Assembly: GCA_944382805.1 (NCBI GenBank)
Contig: CALWNS010000068.1
Span: forward strand, 1-5,779
Direction of reading: 5' to 3'
Origin: an uncultured Gemmiger sp.
GTDB lineage: Bacteria; Bacillota; Clostridia; Oscillospirales; Ruminococcaceae
DNA length: 5,779 nt
Part shown: positions 1 through 5,779 of the stretch, piece by piece
Layout of the letters: each line of letters opens with the position of its first letter
Numbering within the stretch: position 1 is the first letter of the stretch
Position numbers and translations under genes: made by a program
Notes under the pieces: generated by a model
Seen by the model: the letters and a program-made list of their open reading frames with translations, nothing else
What the model was told of the DNA's origin: nothing
Database searches by the model: none

Positions 1-351
1 GTAGAAGTTGATTTTCGCCCAGTCCAGAGGGGCGGCAGCAGGGGACACCCAGTATTGATCGGACAGGCTCAAGCCGTAGCATTCCATCAGCAGTTTGCCC
101 GGCGAAAGTTCGATGCCGCGCTGTATGGCCAAATCCTCCGCTGTCTGCCGGAAGCCAGACCGGCTGGCGGGGATGGCCCGCCCGGAAAACCACTTGTCAA
201 GGTCTTGCTCGATGTGGAATTTATCGCGTTTGACATGGATAGGCAAGTGATCGGTGGCAAGAACTTCGTCCACATGGTTGATGGAAGCGTTGTTCGGGTT
301 TATGTCAAGAACTGCCACGGGCAATTCTCTGTGCATTAAGATGTATTTCAA
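1..351 (-). CDS. HipA-like kinase, N-terminal part (partial, runs off left edge)
   Basis: 117 codons are visible, starting MKYILMHREL and continuing to the first base of the window, with no stop. The stretch with IPASRSG (about residues 60-66), then GLSLSDQYWV (about 93-102) and a W..INFY ending, matches my memory of the N-terminal region of HipA-like proteins in Firmicutes. In that family a PI3/4-kinase-like fold phosphorylates protein targets; the catalytic motifs lie further on and cannot be seen, so activity is unproven. The start is TTG: an in-frame TGA lies three codons upstream, and an AGGTG sits 7 bases before the TTG. The ATG at 336-334 would remove five residues and has a poor site. 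Codon use is less GC-biased (AGA, ATA, TTG, GCA, CTT) than in the ruv genes, suggesting acquisition. No HipB-like regulator is encoded in the 500 bases upstream. The family call rests on motif memory, not a search. Confidence 0.66.
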   Translation of the reverse strand, partial: MKYILMHRELPVAVLDINPNNASINHVDEVLATDHLPIHVKRDKFHIEQDLDKWFSGRAIPASRSGFRQTAEDLAIQRGIELSPGKLLMECYGLSLSDQYWVSPAAAPLDWAKINFY

Positions 352-358
352 GGGTGTT

Positions 359-363
359 CACCT
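359..363 (-). promoter_or_regulatory. Ribosome binding site selecting the TTG start
   Basis: On the minus strand AGGTG lies 7 bases upstream of the TTG at 351-349. It is 22 bases from the next in-frame ATG, too far to serve it. This spacing is why the TTG start was preferred. Confidence 0.6.
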
Positions 364-379
364 GCCTCTCCTGTACTTC

Positions 380-408
380 ATTATAACCGAAAAAAAGCGG
401 CTTGCCAA
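380..408 (-). promoter_or_regulatory. Sigma-A type promoter of the HipA-like gene
   Basis: On the minus strand TTGGCA (408-403) is a -35 box with five of six consensus bases. A 17-base spacer leads to a perfect TATAAT -10 box (385-380). Transcription would begin near 373, leaving a short leader of about 20 bases before the TTG start. The match and spacing are close to ideal, so the gene is probably well transcribed unless repressed. A palindrome lies directly upstream of the -35 box. Confidence 0.82.
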
Positions 409-410
409 TG

Positions 411-429
411 GTGCGACGATTCGTCGTAC
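411..429. promoter_or_regulatory. Palindrome next to the -35 box, candidate operator
   Basis: The sequence GTGCGACGATTCGTCGTAC is a dyad with 9-base arms around a central T. The inner CGACGA/TCGTCG arms are perfect and the only outer mismatch is a G-T pair. It begins two bases beyond the -35 hexamer of the HipA-like gene, where a bound dimer could block or assist RNA polymerase. HipB-type and other helix-turn-helix regulators bind dyads of this kind. No such regulator is encoded in the window, so the operator role is inferred from position and symmetry only. Confidence 0.45.
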
Positions 430-470
430 TCCGGATTCCTCAATCGCGGGAGTTATATTTCGACCAGTAT

Positions 471-483
471 TTCAATGATTGAA
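471..483. repeat. Short perfect palindrome TTCAAT-G-ATTGAA
   Basis: A 6+1+6 perfect inverted repeat lies about 60 bases upstream of the -35 box of the HipA-like gene. It has the same arm and spacer geometry as the inner part of the palindrome at 411-429 but a different sequence. It may be a second protein-binding site or may be chance. Confidence 0.3.
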
Positions 484-548
484 CAATACCCCAATTATAC
501 GGGAGAGGGGAAAATGCTTTATGGCTTATGATTCCGCGGCGCATGACT

Positions 549-572
549 ACTGGCGATCGTAAGATCACCAGT
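549..572. repeat. Hairpin-forming inverted repeat with GTAA loop
   Basis: Ten-base arms ACTGGCGATC (549-558) and GATCACCAGT (563-572) flank the loop GTAA. Read from the plus strand, the stem has one C-A mismatch and the loop is a GNRA-class tetraloop. Read from the minus strand, the mismatch becomes a G-U pair and all ten positions can pair. No T-run follows on either strand, so it is not a typical intrinsic terminator. It could be a relic element end, a protein-binding site or part of an RNA. Confidence 0.4.
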
Positions 573-866
573 GGATAATGCTACGGAAGGACGGCCTACT
601 TTCACTCGGCCAAAAGCTCGCTGTGGGTTTCATTGCAGATCGCTTCGAGGGCGGGCACCCCTTATTGCTGGCCGGGCTGCTTTGCTGGCTTGCCGCCAAT
701 CGGCGGCAGTCCCTCCCGGACGGCGTCTCTTGCGCAGCCTGCTTTGGGGTCTGCGCGTTGTCATGTATAGCCGTAGCTGACACGTTGGCCGTGGCCTGTT
801 TCAGCCCGCGCCGGGATGCCGCCCGGCAAGCCTGTGTGTCACCCGCGAAATGCACCTCATGATAGC

Positions 867-905
867 AAAAGGCCGAGGATGATAACTGTATCATCCTCGG
901 CCTTT
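867..905 (-). terminator. Intrinsic terminator of tRNA-Val
   Basis: A perfect 13-base-pair stem (871-883 with 890-902) encloses a six-base loop. Flanking A and T runs extend pairing by three. Read leftward from the tRNA, the stem is followed by TTTTGC, a short U-run. It starts only five bases beyond the CCA end of the tRNA. Read rightward the stem is followed by TTTCC, so it may also weakly stop transcription entering from the left. Confidence 0.88.
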
Positions 906-910
906 CCGAG

Positions 911-986
911 TGGTGCGCGGTACAGGACTCGAACCTGTGACCTCCTGCACGTCAAGCAGATGCTCTACCAGCTGAGCTAACCGCGC
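911..986 (-). tRNA. tRNA-Val, anticodon GAC
   Basis: A complete 76-base cloverleaf including encoded CCA. The acceptor GCGCGGT (986-980) pairs fully with ACCGCGC. The D arm has GCTC/GAGC, the anticodon stem TCTGC/GCAGG (outer pair a T-G wobble) holds loop TTGACGT, and the T arm has ACAGG-TTCGAGT-CCTGT. Anticodon positions 34-36 are GAC, reading the valine codons GUC and GUU. It is transcribed leftward from its own promoter and ends at the hairpin at 867-905, so it is a single-gene unit diverging from ruvC. Confidence 0.97.
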
Positions 987-1007
987 ATATCGCTTGACGA
1001 CTTGCTA

Positions 1008-1036
1008 AGTATACCAAATCTCGCAAGAAAAATCAA
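1008..1036 (-). promoter_or_regulatory. Extended -10 promoter of tRNA-Val
   Basis: On the minus strand a -35 box TTGATT (1036-1031), a 17-base spacer and TATACT (1013-1008) precede the tRNA. A TGG directly before the -10 hexamer makes it an extended -10 type. Start of transcription falls near 1001, about 15 bases before the mature 5' end. A- and T-runs upstream (about 1041-1064) resemble an UP element, as expected for a stable-RNA promoter. Confidence 0.78.
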
Positions 1037-1069
1037 GCCCCTTTTTCAAAAAAACTGCAATTTTCTTGC
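1023..1069. repeat. Inverted repeat between divergent promoters
   Basis: GCAAGAAAA (1023-1031) is repeated as its exact reverse complement TTTTCTTGC (1061-1069), 29 bases apart. One arm overlaps the -35 box and spacer of the tRNA promoter. The other lies in the A/T-rich upstream tract. It may be a paired regulator site or a consequence of A/T-rich composition; no regulator is known here. Confidence 0.35.
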
Positions 1070-1128
1070 CGGGCGGCCAGGGGGCGGGGCGGCGGTGCGC
1101 AGCAGCGAGATTTCCGGCGGACTCTTGC

Positions 1129-1157
1129 TTGCTGTTTTGCTGAAATTATGCTATACT
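1129..1157 (+). promoter_or_regulatory. Extended -10 promoter of the ruvC cluster
   Basis: TTGCTG (1129-1134), a 17-base spacer and TATACT (1152-1157) form a sigma-A type promoter. TG at 1149-1150 provides the extended -10 element. The transcript would start near 1164, giving a leader of about 24 bases before the ruvC ATG. No LexA-like box is obvious near it, so damage control of the cluster is not indicated by the sequence. Confidence 0.78.
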
Positions 1158-1187
1158 ATTTTGGTTAAAATGGCGAGGTGTAACGAT

Positions 1188-1685
1188 ATGCGTGTGATAG
1201 GCATCGACCCCGGCTATGCCATCGTGGGCTGGGGCGTGGTGGAATACAGCGGCAACCGCTTTGCCCCGGTGGGCTATGGCGCGCTCATGACCGATAAGGA
1301 CACCCCGTTCGAACAGCGCCTGGTCGAGATCTATGCCGGCGTGCAGGATGTTTTGCAGCGCTACCGGCCCGAGGCGCTGGCGCTGGAAAAGCTGTTCTAC
1401 CAGCATAACCAGACCACCGTGATCGGCGTGGCCGAAGCGCGCGGCGTGATCCTGCTGGCGGCGGCCCAGGCCGGCGTGCCGGTGTACGAATATACGCCCA
1501 TGCAGGTCAAGCAGGCCGTGACCGGGTATGGCAAGGCGGTCAAGCGCCAGATCCAGGAAATGACCCGGATGCTGCTCAAGCTGCCGGCCATTCCCAAACC
1601 GGACGATACCGCCGACGCGCTGGCCATGGCGGTGACCCACTGCCATTGCAGCCGCAGCCGCCTGCAGGGGGCCGCCCCGCGCTGA
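1188..1685 (+). CDS. ruvC: RuvC, Holliday junction resolvase
   Basis: RuvC is a dimeric endonuclease that cuts opposite strands of four-way DNA junctions, working with RuvAB late in homologous recombination and fork repair. The 165-residue length is normal for the family. The start is the ATG preceded by GAGGTG with a 7-base gap, giving MRVIGIDPG; an ATG 62 codons upstream would overlap the promoter. The four acidic catalytic residues are all present: D7 in IDPG, E67 in LALEKLF, and D140 and D143 in DDTADALA. F70 sits where E. coli has Phe69, which stacks on the junction. It is the first gene of the cluster, 41 bases before ruvA. Confidence 0.97.
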   Translation: MRVIGIDPGYAIVGWGVVEYSGNRFAPVGYGALMTDKDTPFEQRLVEIYAGVQDVLQRYRPEALALEKLFYQHNQTTVIGVAEARGVILLAAAQAGVPVYEYTPMQVKQAVTGYGKAVKRQIQEMTRMLLKLPAIPKPDDTADALAMAVTHCHCSRSRLQGAAPR

Positions 1686-1726
1686 ACGACCGCCCGCAGC
1701 CAAACACGGGGGAGAGGGAGAAAGAC

Positions 1727-2329
1727 ATGATCTACTGCCTGACGGGAAAAATCATCAAAAAAACGCTGGATACCGTCGTGATCAGCTGCGCCGGGGTCGG
1801 CTATGCGGCCCAGGCGCCCACCACCACGGCCGAGGCTTTGCCCGCGCCGGGGCGCGAGGCCACGCTGTACACCGTGCTTTCGGTCACCGAGAACGATGTC
1901 TCGCTCTACGGCTTTGCCACCGAGGAACAGCGCGCCTGCTTTAAGATGCTGACCGCCGTCTCCGGCGTGGGGCCTAAGGCCGGGCTTTCGATTTTGTCCA
2001 TCCTAACGCCGGAAAAGGTCGCGCTGGCGGCTTCCTCCGGCGACCACAAAGCGTTTACGGCGGCGGCGGGCGTGGGGCCAAAACTTGCGCAGCGCATCGC
2101 GCTGGAACTGAAGGACAAGGTCGGCAAGGGGCTGGCCGCCGGGACCGGCTTTGCCGGGGGCGGCGCGGCGGCCCCGGCCCCGGCCAGCGCCCCCGCCCAG
2201 GCTGTGGCCGCACTGGTCAGCCTGGGCTACACGGCGTCCGACGCCGCGGCGGCGGTAGCCCGTGTGGACGAGACGCTGCCGGTGCAGGATATCATCAAGA
2301 TCGCGCTGCGCGGGCTGTCCCGCGTGTAG
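1727..2329 (+). CDS. ruvA: RuvA, Holliday junction-binding subunit
   Basis: RuvA tetramers hold the junction in an open square and load RuvB rings on two arms. The 200-residue length is normal. The start follows a GGGAG with a 6-base gap; in-frame codons upstream overlap ruvC and are not used. An OB-fold domain (about 1-63, ending SLYGF) is followed by two helix-hairpin-helix motifs, VSGVGPKAG (78-86) and AAGVGPKLAQRI (113-124), then an Ala/Gly/Pro linker (about 135-158) and the small C-terminal RuvB-contacting domain (159-200). The second hairpin reads GVGPKLA rather than the common GIGKKTA. The acidic pin also differs: residues 54-57 are T-E-N-D where E. coli has R-E-D-A. The family call is secure; functional effects are inference. 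Confidence 0.97.
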   Translation: MIYCLTGKIIKKTLDTVVISCAGVGYAAQAPTTTAEALPAPGREATLYTVLSVTENDVSLYGFATEEQRACFKMLTAVSGVGPKAGLSILSILTPEKVALAASSGDHKAFTAAAGVGPKLAQRIALELKDKVGKGLAAGTGFAGGGAAAPAPASAPAQAVAALVSLGYTASDAAAAVARVDETLPVQDIIKIALRGLSRV

Positions 2330-2348
2330 GAAAGGTTGAGGGAACGCC

Positions 2349-3413
<1,065 letters not shown>

Positions 3414-3437
3414 GCATTTTGTGAAAGGAGCCATGTT

Positions 3438-4301
3438 ATGCGCGCTGCGGATACCTGGCAGGATTATGAACTGATCGACGCGACGGAGCACAACCGGCTG
3501 GAACGCTGGGGGCAGACGCTGCTCATCCGCCCCGACCCGCAGGTCATCTGGAAAAACGGGCAGGCCAGCCCGCTGTGGGGCCGGGCGGACGCCGTCTACC
3601 ACCGCTCGGCCAAGGGCGGCGGCAGCTGGGAACAGCGCCGCAAGCTGCCCGCGCGCTGGCGCATCGGCTGGCAGGATCTGACCCTCATTGTCAGCCCCAC
3701 CGGCTTTAAGCATACCGGCGTTTTCCCGGAGCAGGCCGTCAACTGGGCCTGGTACCGGCAAAAGATCGCGGCCGCCGGCCGGCCGGTCAAGGTGCTGAAC
3801 CTGTTCGGCTACACCGGCGGGGCCACGCTGGCCTGCCTGGCGGCCGGGGCGAGCGTGACCCATGTGGACGCCTCCAAAGGGATGGTGGCCTGGGCGCGGG
3901 AGAACGCCGCCGCCAGTTCCCTGGCCGACCGCCCCTGCCGCTGGATCGTGGACGACTGCGCCAAGTTCGTGGCGCGGGAGATCCGCCGCGGCAGCCGCTA
4001 CGACGCCGTCATCATGGACCCGCCCAGCTATGGCCGCGGCCCGGGGGGCGAGGTGTGGAAGCTGGAGGATAACGTCTACGACCTGATCACGCTCACGGCC
4101 CAGGTCCTGACCGAAGCGCCGCTGTTCTTTGCCATCAACTCTTATACCGAGGGCCTTAGCCCGGCGGTGATGGAGTATATCTTAAAAACGACGCTCTGCC
4201 CGCAGCGGGGCGGGCACACCTCCTGCGCCGAGATCGGCCTGCCGGTCTCGGCCACCGGCGGCGTGGTGCCCTGCGGCGCGACCGCCGTGTGGGAAGAATA
4301 A
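3438..4301 (+). CDS. Class I SAM-dependent methyltransferase, probable RNA methylase
   Basis: A 287-residue Rossmann-fold methyltransferase of the COG1092/RlmI-like type. The N-terminal part (1-110) carries RLERWG and HTGVFPEQAVNW. The SAM-binding motif I is VLNLFGYTGG (119-128), the ribose-binding acid is D144 in VDAS, and motif IV is DPPSYGRG (194-201) followed by GEVWKLE. The C-terminus ends PCGATAVW, which I recall as typical of this subgroup. True RlmI makes m5C in 23S rRNA with a cysteine in an SCSG-like motif; the corresponding place here reads INSYTEGL (233-240) with no cysteine, so the chemistry or target probably differs. The start has AAAGGAG 7 bases upstream; a closer ATG at 3433 is out of frame. 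It lies 24 bases after ruvB and 15 before ecfA1, likely co-transcribed. Substrate unknown. Confidence 0.88.
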   Translation: MRAADTWQDYELIDATEHNRLERWGQTLLIRPDPQVIWKNGQASPLWGRADAVYHRSAKGGGSWEQRRKLPARWRIGWQDLTLIVSPTGFKHTGVFPEQAVNWAWYRQKIAAAGRPVKVLNLFGYTGGATLACLAAGASVTHVDASKGMVAWARENAAASSLADRPCRWIVDDCAKFVAREIRRGSRYDAVIMDPPSYGRGPGGEVWKLEDNVYDLITLTAQVLTEAPLFFAINSYTEGLSPAVMEYILKTTLCPQRGGHTSCAEIGLPVSATGGVVPCGATAVWEE

Positions 4302-4316
4302 AAAGGGGGATACGCC

Positions 4317-5159
4317 ATGGAAAGCAATACGCCGATGCTGCAGGCACAAGACCTGCGCTTCCGCTATGACCCCGAACGGGCCGACTATGCGGTGGACGGC
4401 GTGAGCATGGAGGTGGAGCGCGGCGAGTTCGTCGCCGTGCTGGGCGCCAACGGCTGCGGAAAAAGCACGCTGGCCAAGCACTTTAACGCCATCCTGCTGC
4501 CGGAATCTGGCACCGTGCTGGTCGAGGGCATCGATACGCGGGACGAAAGCCGCCTGTATGATATCCGCCAGAAGGCCGGCATGGTGTTCCAAAACCCGGA
4601 CAACCAGATCGTGGCCACCATCGTGGAGGAAGACGTGGCCTTCGCGCTGGAAAACCTGGGCGTGCCCACCGCCGAGATGCGCGCGCGCGTGGACGAGGCC
4701 ATGCAGCGCACCGGCATCTACGACTACCGCGAAAAAGCACCGCACAAGCTTTCGGGCGGGCAGAAGCAGCGCGTGGCCATCGCCGGCGTGATCGCCATGC
4801 GGCCGGACTGCCTGATCTTGGACGAGGCCACCGCCATGCTGGACCCGCGCGGGCGCAAGGCGGTGATGGATACCATCCAGAGCCTGCGGGCGGCGGGCAT
4901 CTCCATCGTCTCCATCACCCATTATATGGAGGAGGCCGCCCAGGCCGACCGCGTGCTGGTCATGAGCCATGGCCGCATTGTGATGGAGGGCACGCCGGAA
5001 CAGGTGTTCAGTCAGACCGAGCGCCTCCACGGCTACCACCTGGACGTGCCGCAGGCCGCCGAGCTGCGCGATGCGCTGGCCGCAGCCGGCCTGGCGCTGC
5101 CCGACCGGGTCATCACGCCCGAAGCCTGCGCCCAGGCGCTGTACGAACTGCTGAAATAA
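4317..5159 (+). CDS. ecfA1: EcfA1, ECF transporter ATPase
   Basis: One of two ABC ATPases that energise energy-coupling-factor importers, which take up vitamins or transition metals at the membrane through interchangeable S components and a shared EcfT. All ABC motifs are intact: Walker A GANGCGKST (43-51), Q-loop at Q92 in FQNPDNQ, signature LSGGQ (145-149), Walker B CLILDE with D169 and E170, D-loop AMLD (173-176) and H-loop H202 in THYMEEA. FQNPDNQIVATIVEEDVAF is the pattern I associate with EcfA1 (CbiO1) rather than EcfA2. The 280-residue length is normal, including the C-terminal dimerisation extension. The ATG follows AAGGGGGA with a 6-base gap; Met7 is a less likely start. Confidence 0.93.
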   Translation: MESNTPMLQAQDLRFRYDPERADYAVDGVSMEVERGEFVAVLGANGCGKSTLAKHFNAILLPESGTVLVEGIDTRDESRLYDIRQKAGMVFQNPDNQIVATIVEEDVAFALENLGVPTAEMRARVDEAMQRTGIYDYREKAPHKLSGGQKQRVAIAGVIAMRPDCLILDEATAMLDPRGRKAVMDTIQSLRAAGISIVSITHYMEEAAQADRVLVMSHGRIVMEGTPEQVFSQTERLHGYHLDVPQAAELRDALAAAGLALPDRVITPEACAQALYELLK

Positions 5160-5180
5160 GACTGTCCAAGACCATAACAG

Positions 5181-5219
5181 GGCGCGGCTTCACCGGCACA
5201 GGACCGGACGGTATGCGCC
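5181..5219 (+). promoter_or_regulatory. Nested dyad upstream of the ecfA2 ribosome binding site
   Basis: Four blocks are placed symmetrically around 5200: GGCGC (5181-5185), CCGG (5193-5196), CCGG (5204-5207) and GCGCC (5215-5219), each separated by exactly 7 bases. GGCGC pairs with GCGCC and the two CCGG blocks pair with each other, giving an interrupted hairpin ending just before GGAAAGGA. It has no T-run, so it is not a terminator. It could modulate ecfA2 translation or mRNA stability; the role is inferred. Confidence 0.35.
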
Positions 5220-5234
5220 GGGAAAGGAACTTTT

Positions 5235-5779
5235 ATGTCCGAGATCATCCGCTGCGAACACCTGCGCTATGTCTACAACGCCGGCCTGCCGGACGAGACG
5301 GTGGCGCTGGACGATGTGAATTTTTCCATAGAAGAGGGCGACTTTGTCGGCATCATCGGCTCGACCGGCAGCGGCAAGTCCACCCTGATCGGCCATTTCA
5401 ACGGCCTGAACCGCCCGACTTCGGGCCGCATCCTGGTGCAGGGGCGCGATATGTGGGCGCCCGGCGCGGACCTGCGCAGCTTCCGCTTCCTGGTGGGGCT
5501 GGTGTTCCAATACCCGGAATACCAGCTGTTCGAGGAGACCTGCGCCAAGGATATCGCCTACGGCCCGCGCAATATGGGCCTGGACGAGGCCGAGATCGCC
5601 CGCCGCGTGCAGGAGGCCGCCGATTTCACCGGCCTTTCGCCGGAACTTTTGCAGCGCAGCCCGTTCGAGCTTTCGGGCGGGCAGAAGCGCCGCGTGGCCA
5701 TCGCCGGCGTCATGGCCATGGAACCGCGCATCCTGGTGCTGGACGAACCGGCCGCCGGCCTTGACCCGGAGGGGCGCGA
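5235..5779 (+). CDS. ecfA2: EcfA2, ECF transporter ATPase (partial, runs off right edge)
   Basis: The first 181 codons of the second ECF ATPase, which forms a heterodimer with EcfA1; the family is usually about 280-290 residues, so roughly 100 are missing. Visible motifs are Walker A GSTGSGKST (42-50), Q-loop Q92 in FQYPEYQLFEET, signature LSGGQ (146-150), and Walker B ILVLDE with D170 and E171 followed by the D-loop GLD (175-177). FQYPEYQLFEET is typical of EcfA2 (CbiO2). The H-loop lies beyond the edge. The ATG is preceded by AAAGGA with a 6-base gap. It follows ecfA1 by 75 bases, the longest gap in the cluster. By the usual Firmicute order, ecfT, and perhaps truA, would be expected next, but this cannot be seen. 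Confidence 0.93.
   Translation, partial: MSEIIRCEHLRYVYNAGLPDETVALDDVNFSIEEGDFVGIIGSTGSGKSTLIGHFNGLNRPTSGRILVQGRDMWAPGADLRSFRFLVGLVFQYPEYQLFEETCAKDIAYGPRNMGLDEAEIARRVQEAADFTGLSPELLQRSPFELSGGQKRRVAIAGVMAMEPRILVLDEPAAGLDPEGR

Larger units (their letters stand above)
430..865. other. Gene-poor stretch with no confident coding sequence
   Basis: No reading frame here has a convincing start, ribosome binding site and recognisable product. Frames of about 70-110 codons open on both strands over the same bases (about 565-894), the usual sign of chance openness in GC-rich DNA. One minus-strand frame, 838 down to 602, reads as three short pieces separated by TGA and TAA. The last piece (661-602) looks protein-like and ends ICNETHSELLAE before a stop, so a worn-down 3' gene end is possible. 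Two small inverted repeats are annotated separately. The stretch lies just beyond the 3' end of a tRNA gene, a common landing site for integrating elements, but I see no integrase and no copy of the tRNA 3' end. Confidence 0.5.

Noticed and set aside
494..499. TATAAT on the minus strand, possible -10 box
   Set aside because: No TTGACA-like hexamer lies at 16-18 bases upstream and no gene follows it before the promoter already called at 380-408.
521..562. Mini reading frame MAYDSAAHDYWRS after a G-rich GGGAGAGGGG on the plus strand
   Set aside because: Only 13 residues, ends inside the inverted repeat at 549-572, and there is no good promoter; treated as chance.
565..894. Open frame of 109 codons on the minus strand, and plus-strand frames of 69 and 94 codons over the same bases
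   Set aside because: All overlap one another, lack convincing ribosome binding sites and show no family motifs; the minus frame also starts inside the tRNA terminator hairpin.
1002..1187. In-frame upstream start for ruvC adding 62 residues
   Set aside because: It would cover the ruvC promoter and part of the tRNA promoter, and the added residues do not belong to RuvC. The ATG at 1188 has a good ribosome binding site and gives the conserved N-terminus.
1646..1726. In-frame upstream start for ruvA inside ruvC
   Set aside because: The extra residues are a frame-shifted reading of the ruvC end; the ATG at 1727 has a ribosome binding site and yields the standard RuvA N-terminus.
4182..5039. Minus-strand open frame of 285 codons
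   Set aside because: Antisense shadow of ecfA1, His- and Ala-rich with no recognisable motif.
5213..5764. Plus-strand open frame of 183 codons over ecfA2
   Set aside because: Wrong frame: the frame starting at 5235 carries all the ABC ATPase motifs and simply lacks a stop because the window ends.

Overview
The window comes from a GC-rich Firmicute, most likely a Clostridia gut lineage of the Ruminococcaceae/Oscillospiraceae type. The basis is strong GC preference at third codon positions in the core genes, Firmicute-style purine-rich ribosome binding sites (AAAGGAG, AAGGGGGA), a tRNA with encoded CCA, and paired ECF-transporter ATPases of the Firmicute housekeeping type. The genus is inference only.

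Left part (1-910): an accessory-looking stretch. The minus strand carries the first 117 codons of a gene resembling the N-terminal part of HipA-like kinases. It starts at TTG, has a near-consensus promoter, and has a near-perfect palindrome next to its -35 box. The gene runs off the left edge. Positions 430-865 hold no gene I can defend: several short overlapping reading frames, two small inverted repeats and a possible worn-down coding relic. Next come a strong leftward terminator (867-905) and tRNA-Val(GAC) on the minus strand (911-986), with its own extended -10 promoter.

Right part (about 1129-5779): a compact rightward gene cluster. An extended -10 promoter (1129-1157) drives ruvC, ruvA and ruvB, the complete Holliday-junction branch-migration and resolution machine. 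A class I SAM-dependent methyltransferase (probably RNA-directed, substrate unknown) follows, then ecfA1 and the first 181 codons of ecfA2, the two ATPases of an energy-coupling-factor vitamin/metal importer. Gaps within the cluster are 15-41 bases, except 75 bases before ecfA2, which contain a nested dyad symmetry next to the ribosome binding site. No internal terminator is visible, so co-transcription is plausible.

Functionally, RuvA holds the four-way junction, RuvB hexamers pump it and RuvC cuts it. EcfA1 and EcfA2 should pair with an EcfT membrane protein, expected beyond the right edge, and with S components encoded there or elsewhere. The most unusual points are the lone HipA-like gene with a candidate operator and no HipB-like regulator in view, the altered acidic pin of RuvA (E55-N56-D57), the methyltransferase without an RlmI-type cysteine, and the structured leader of ecfA2. 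I did not find a clearly new multi-gene system here.
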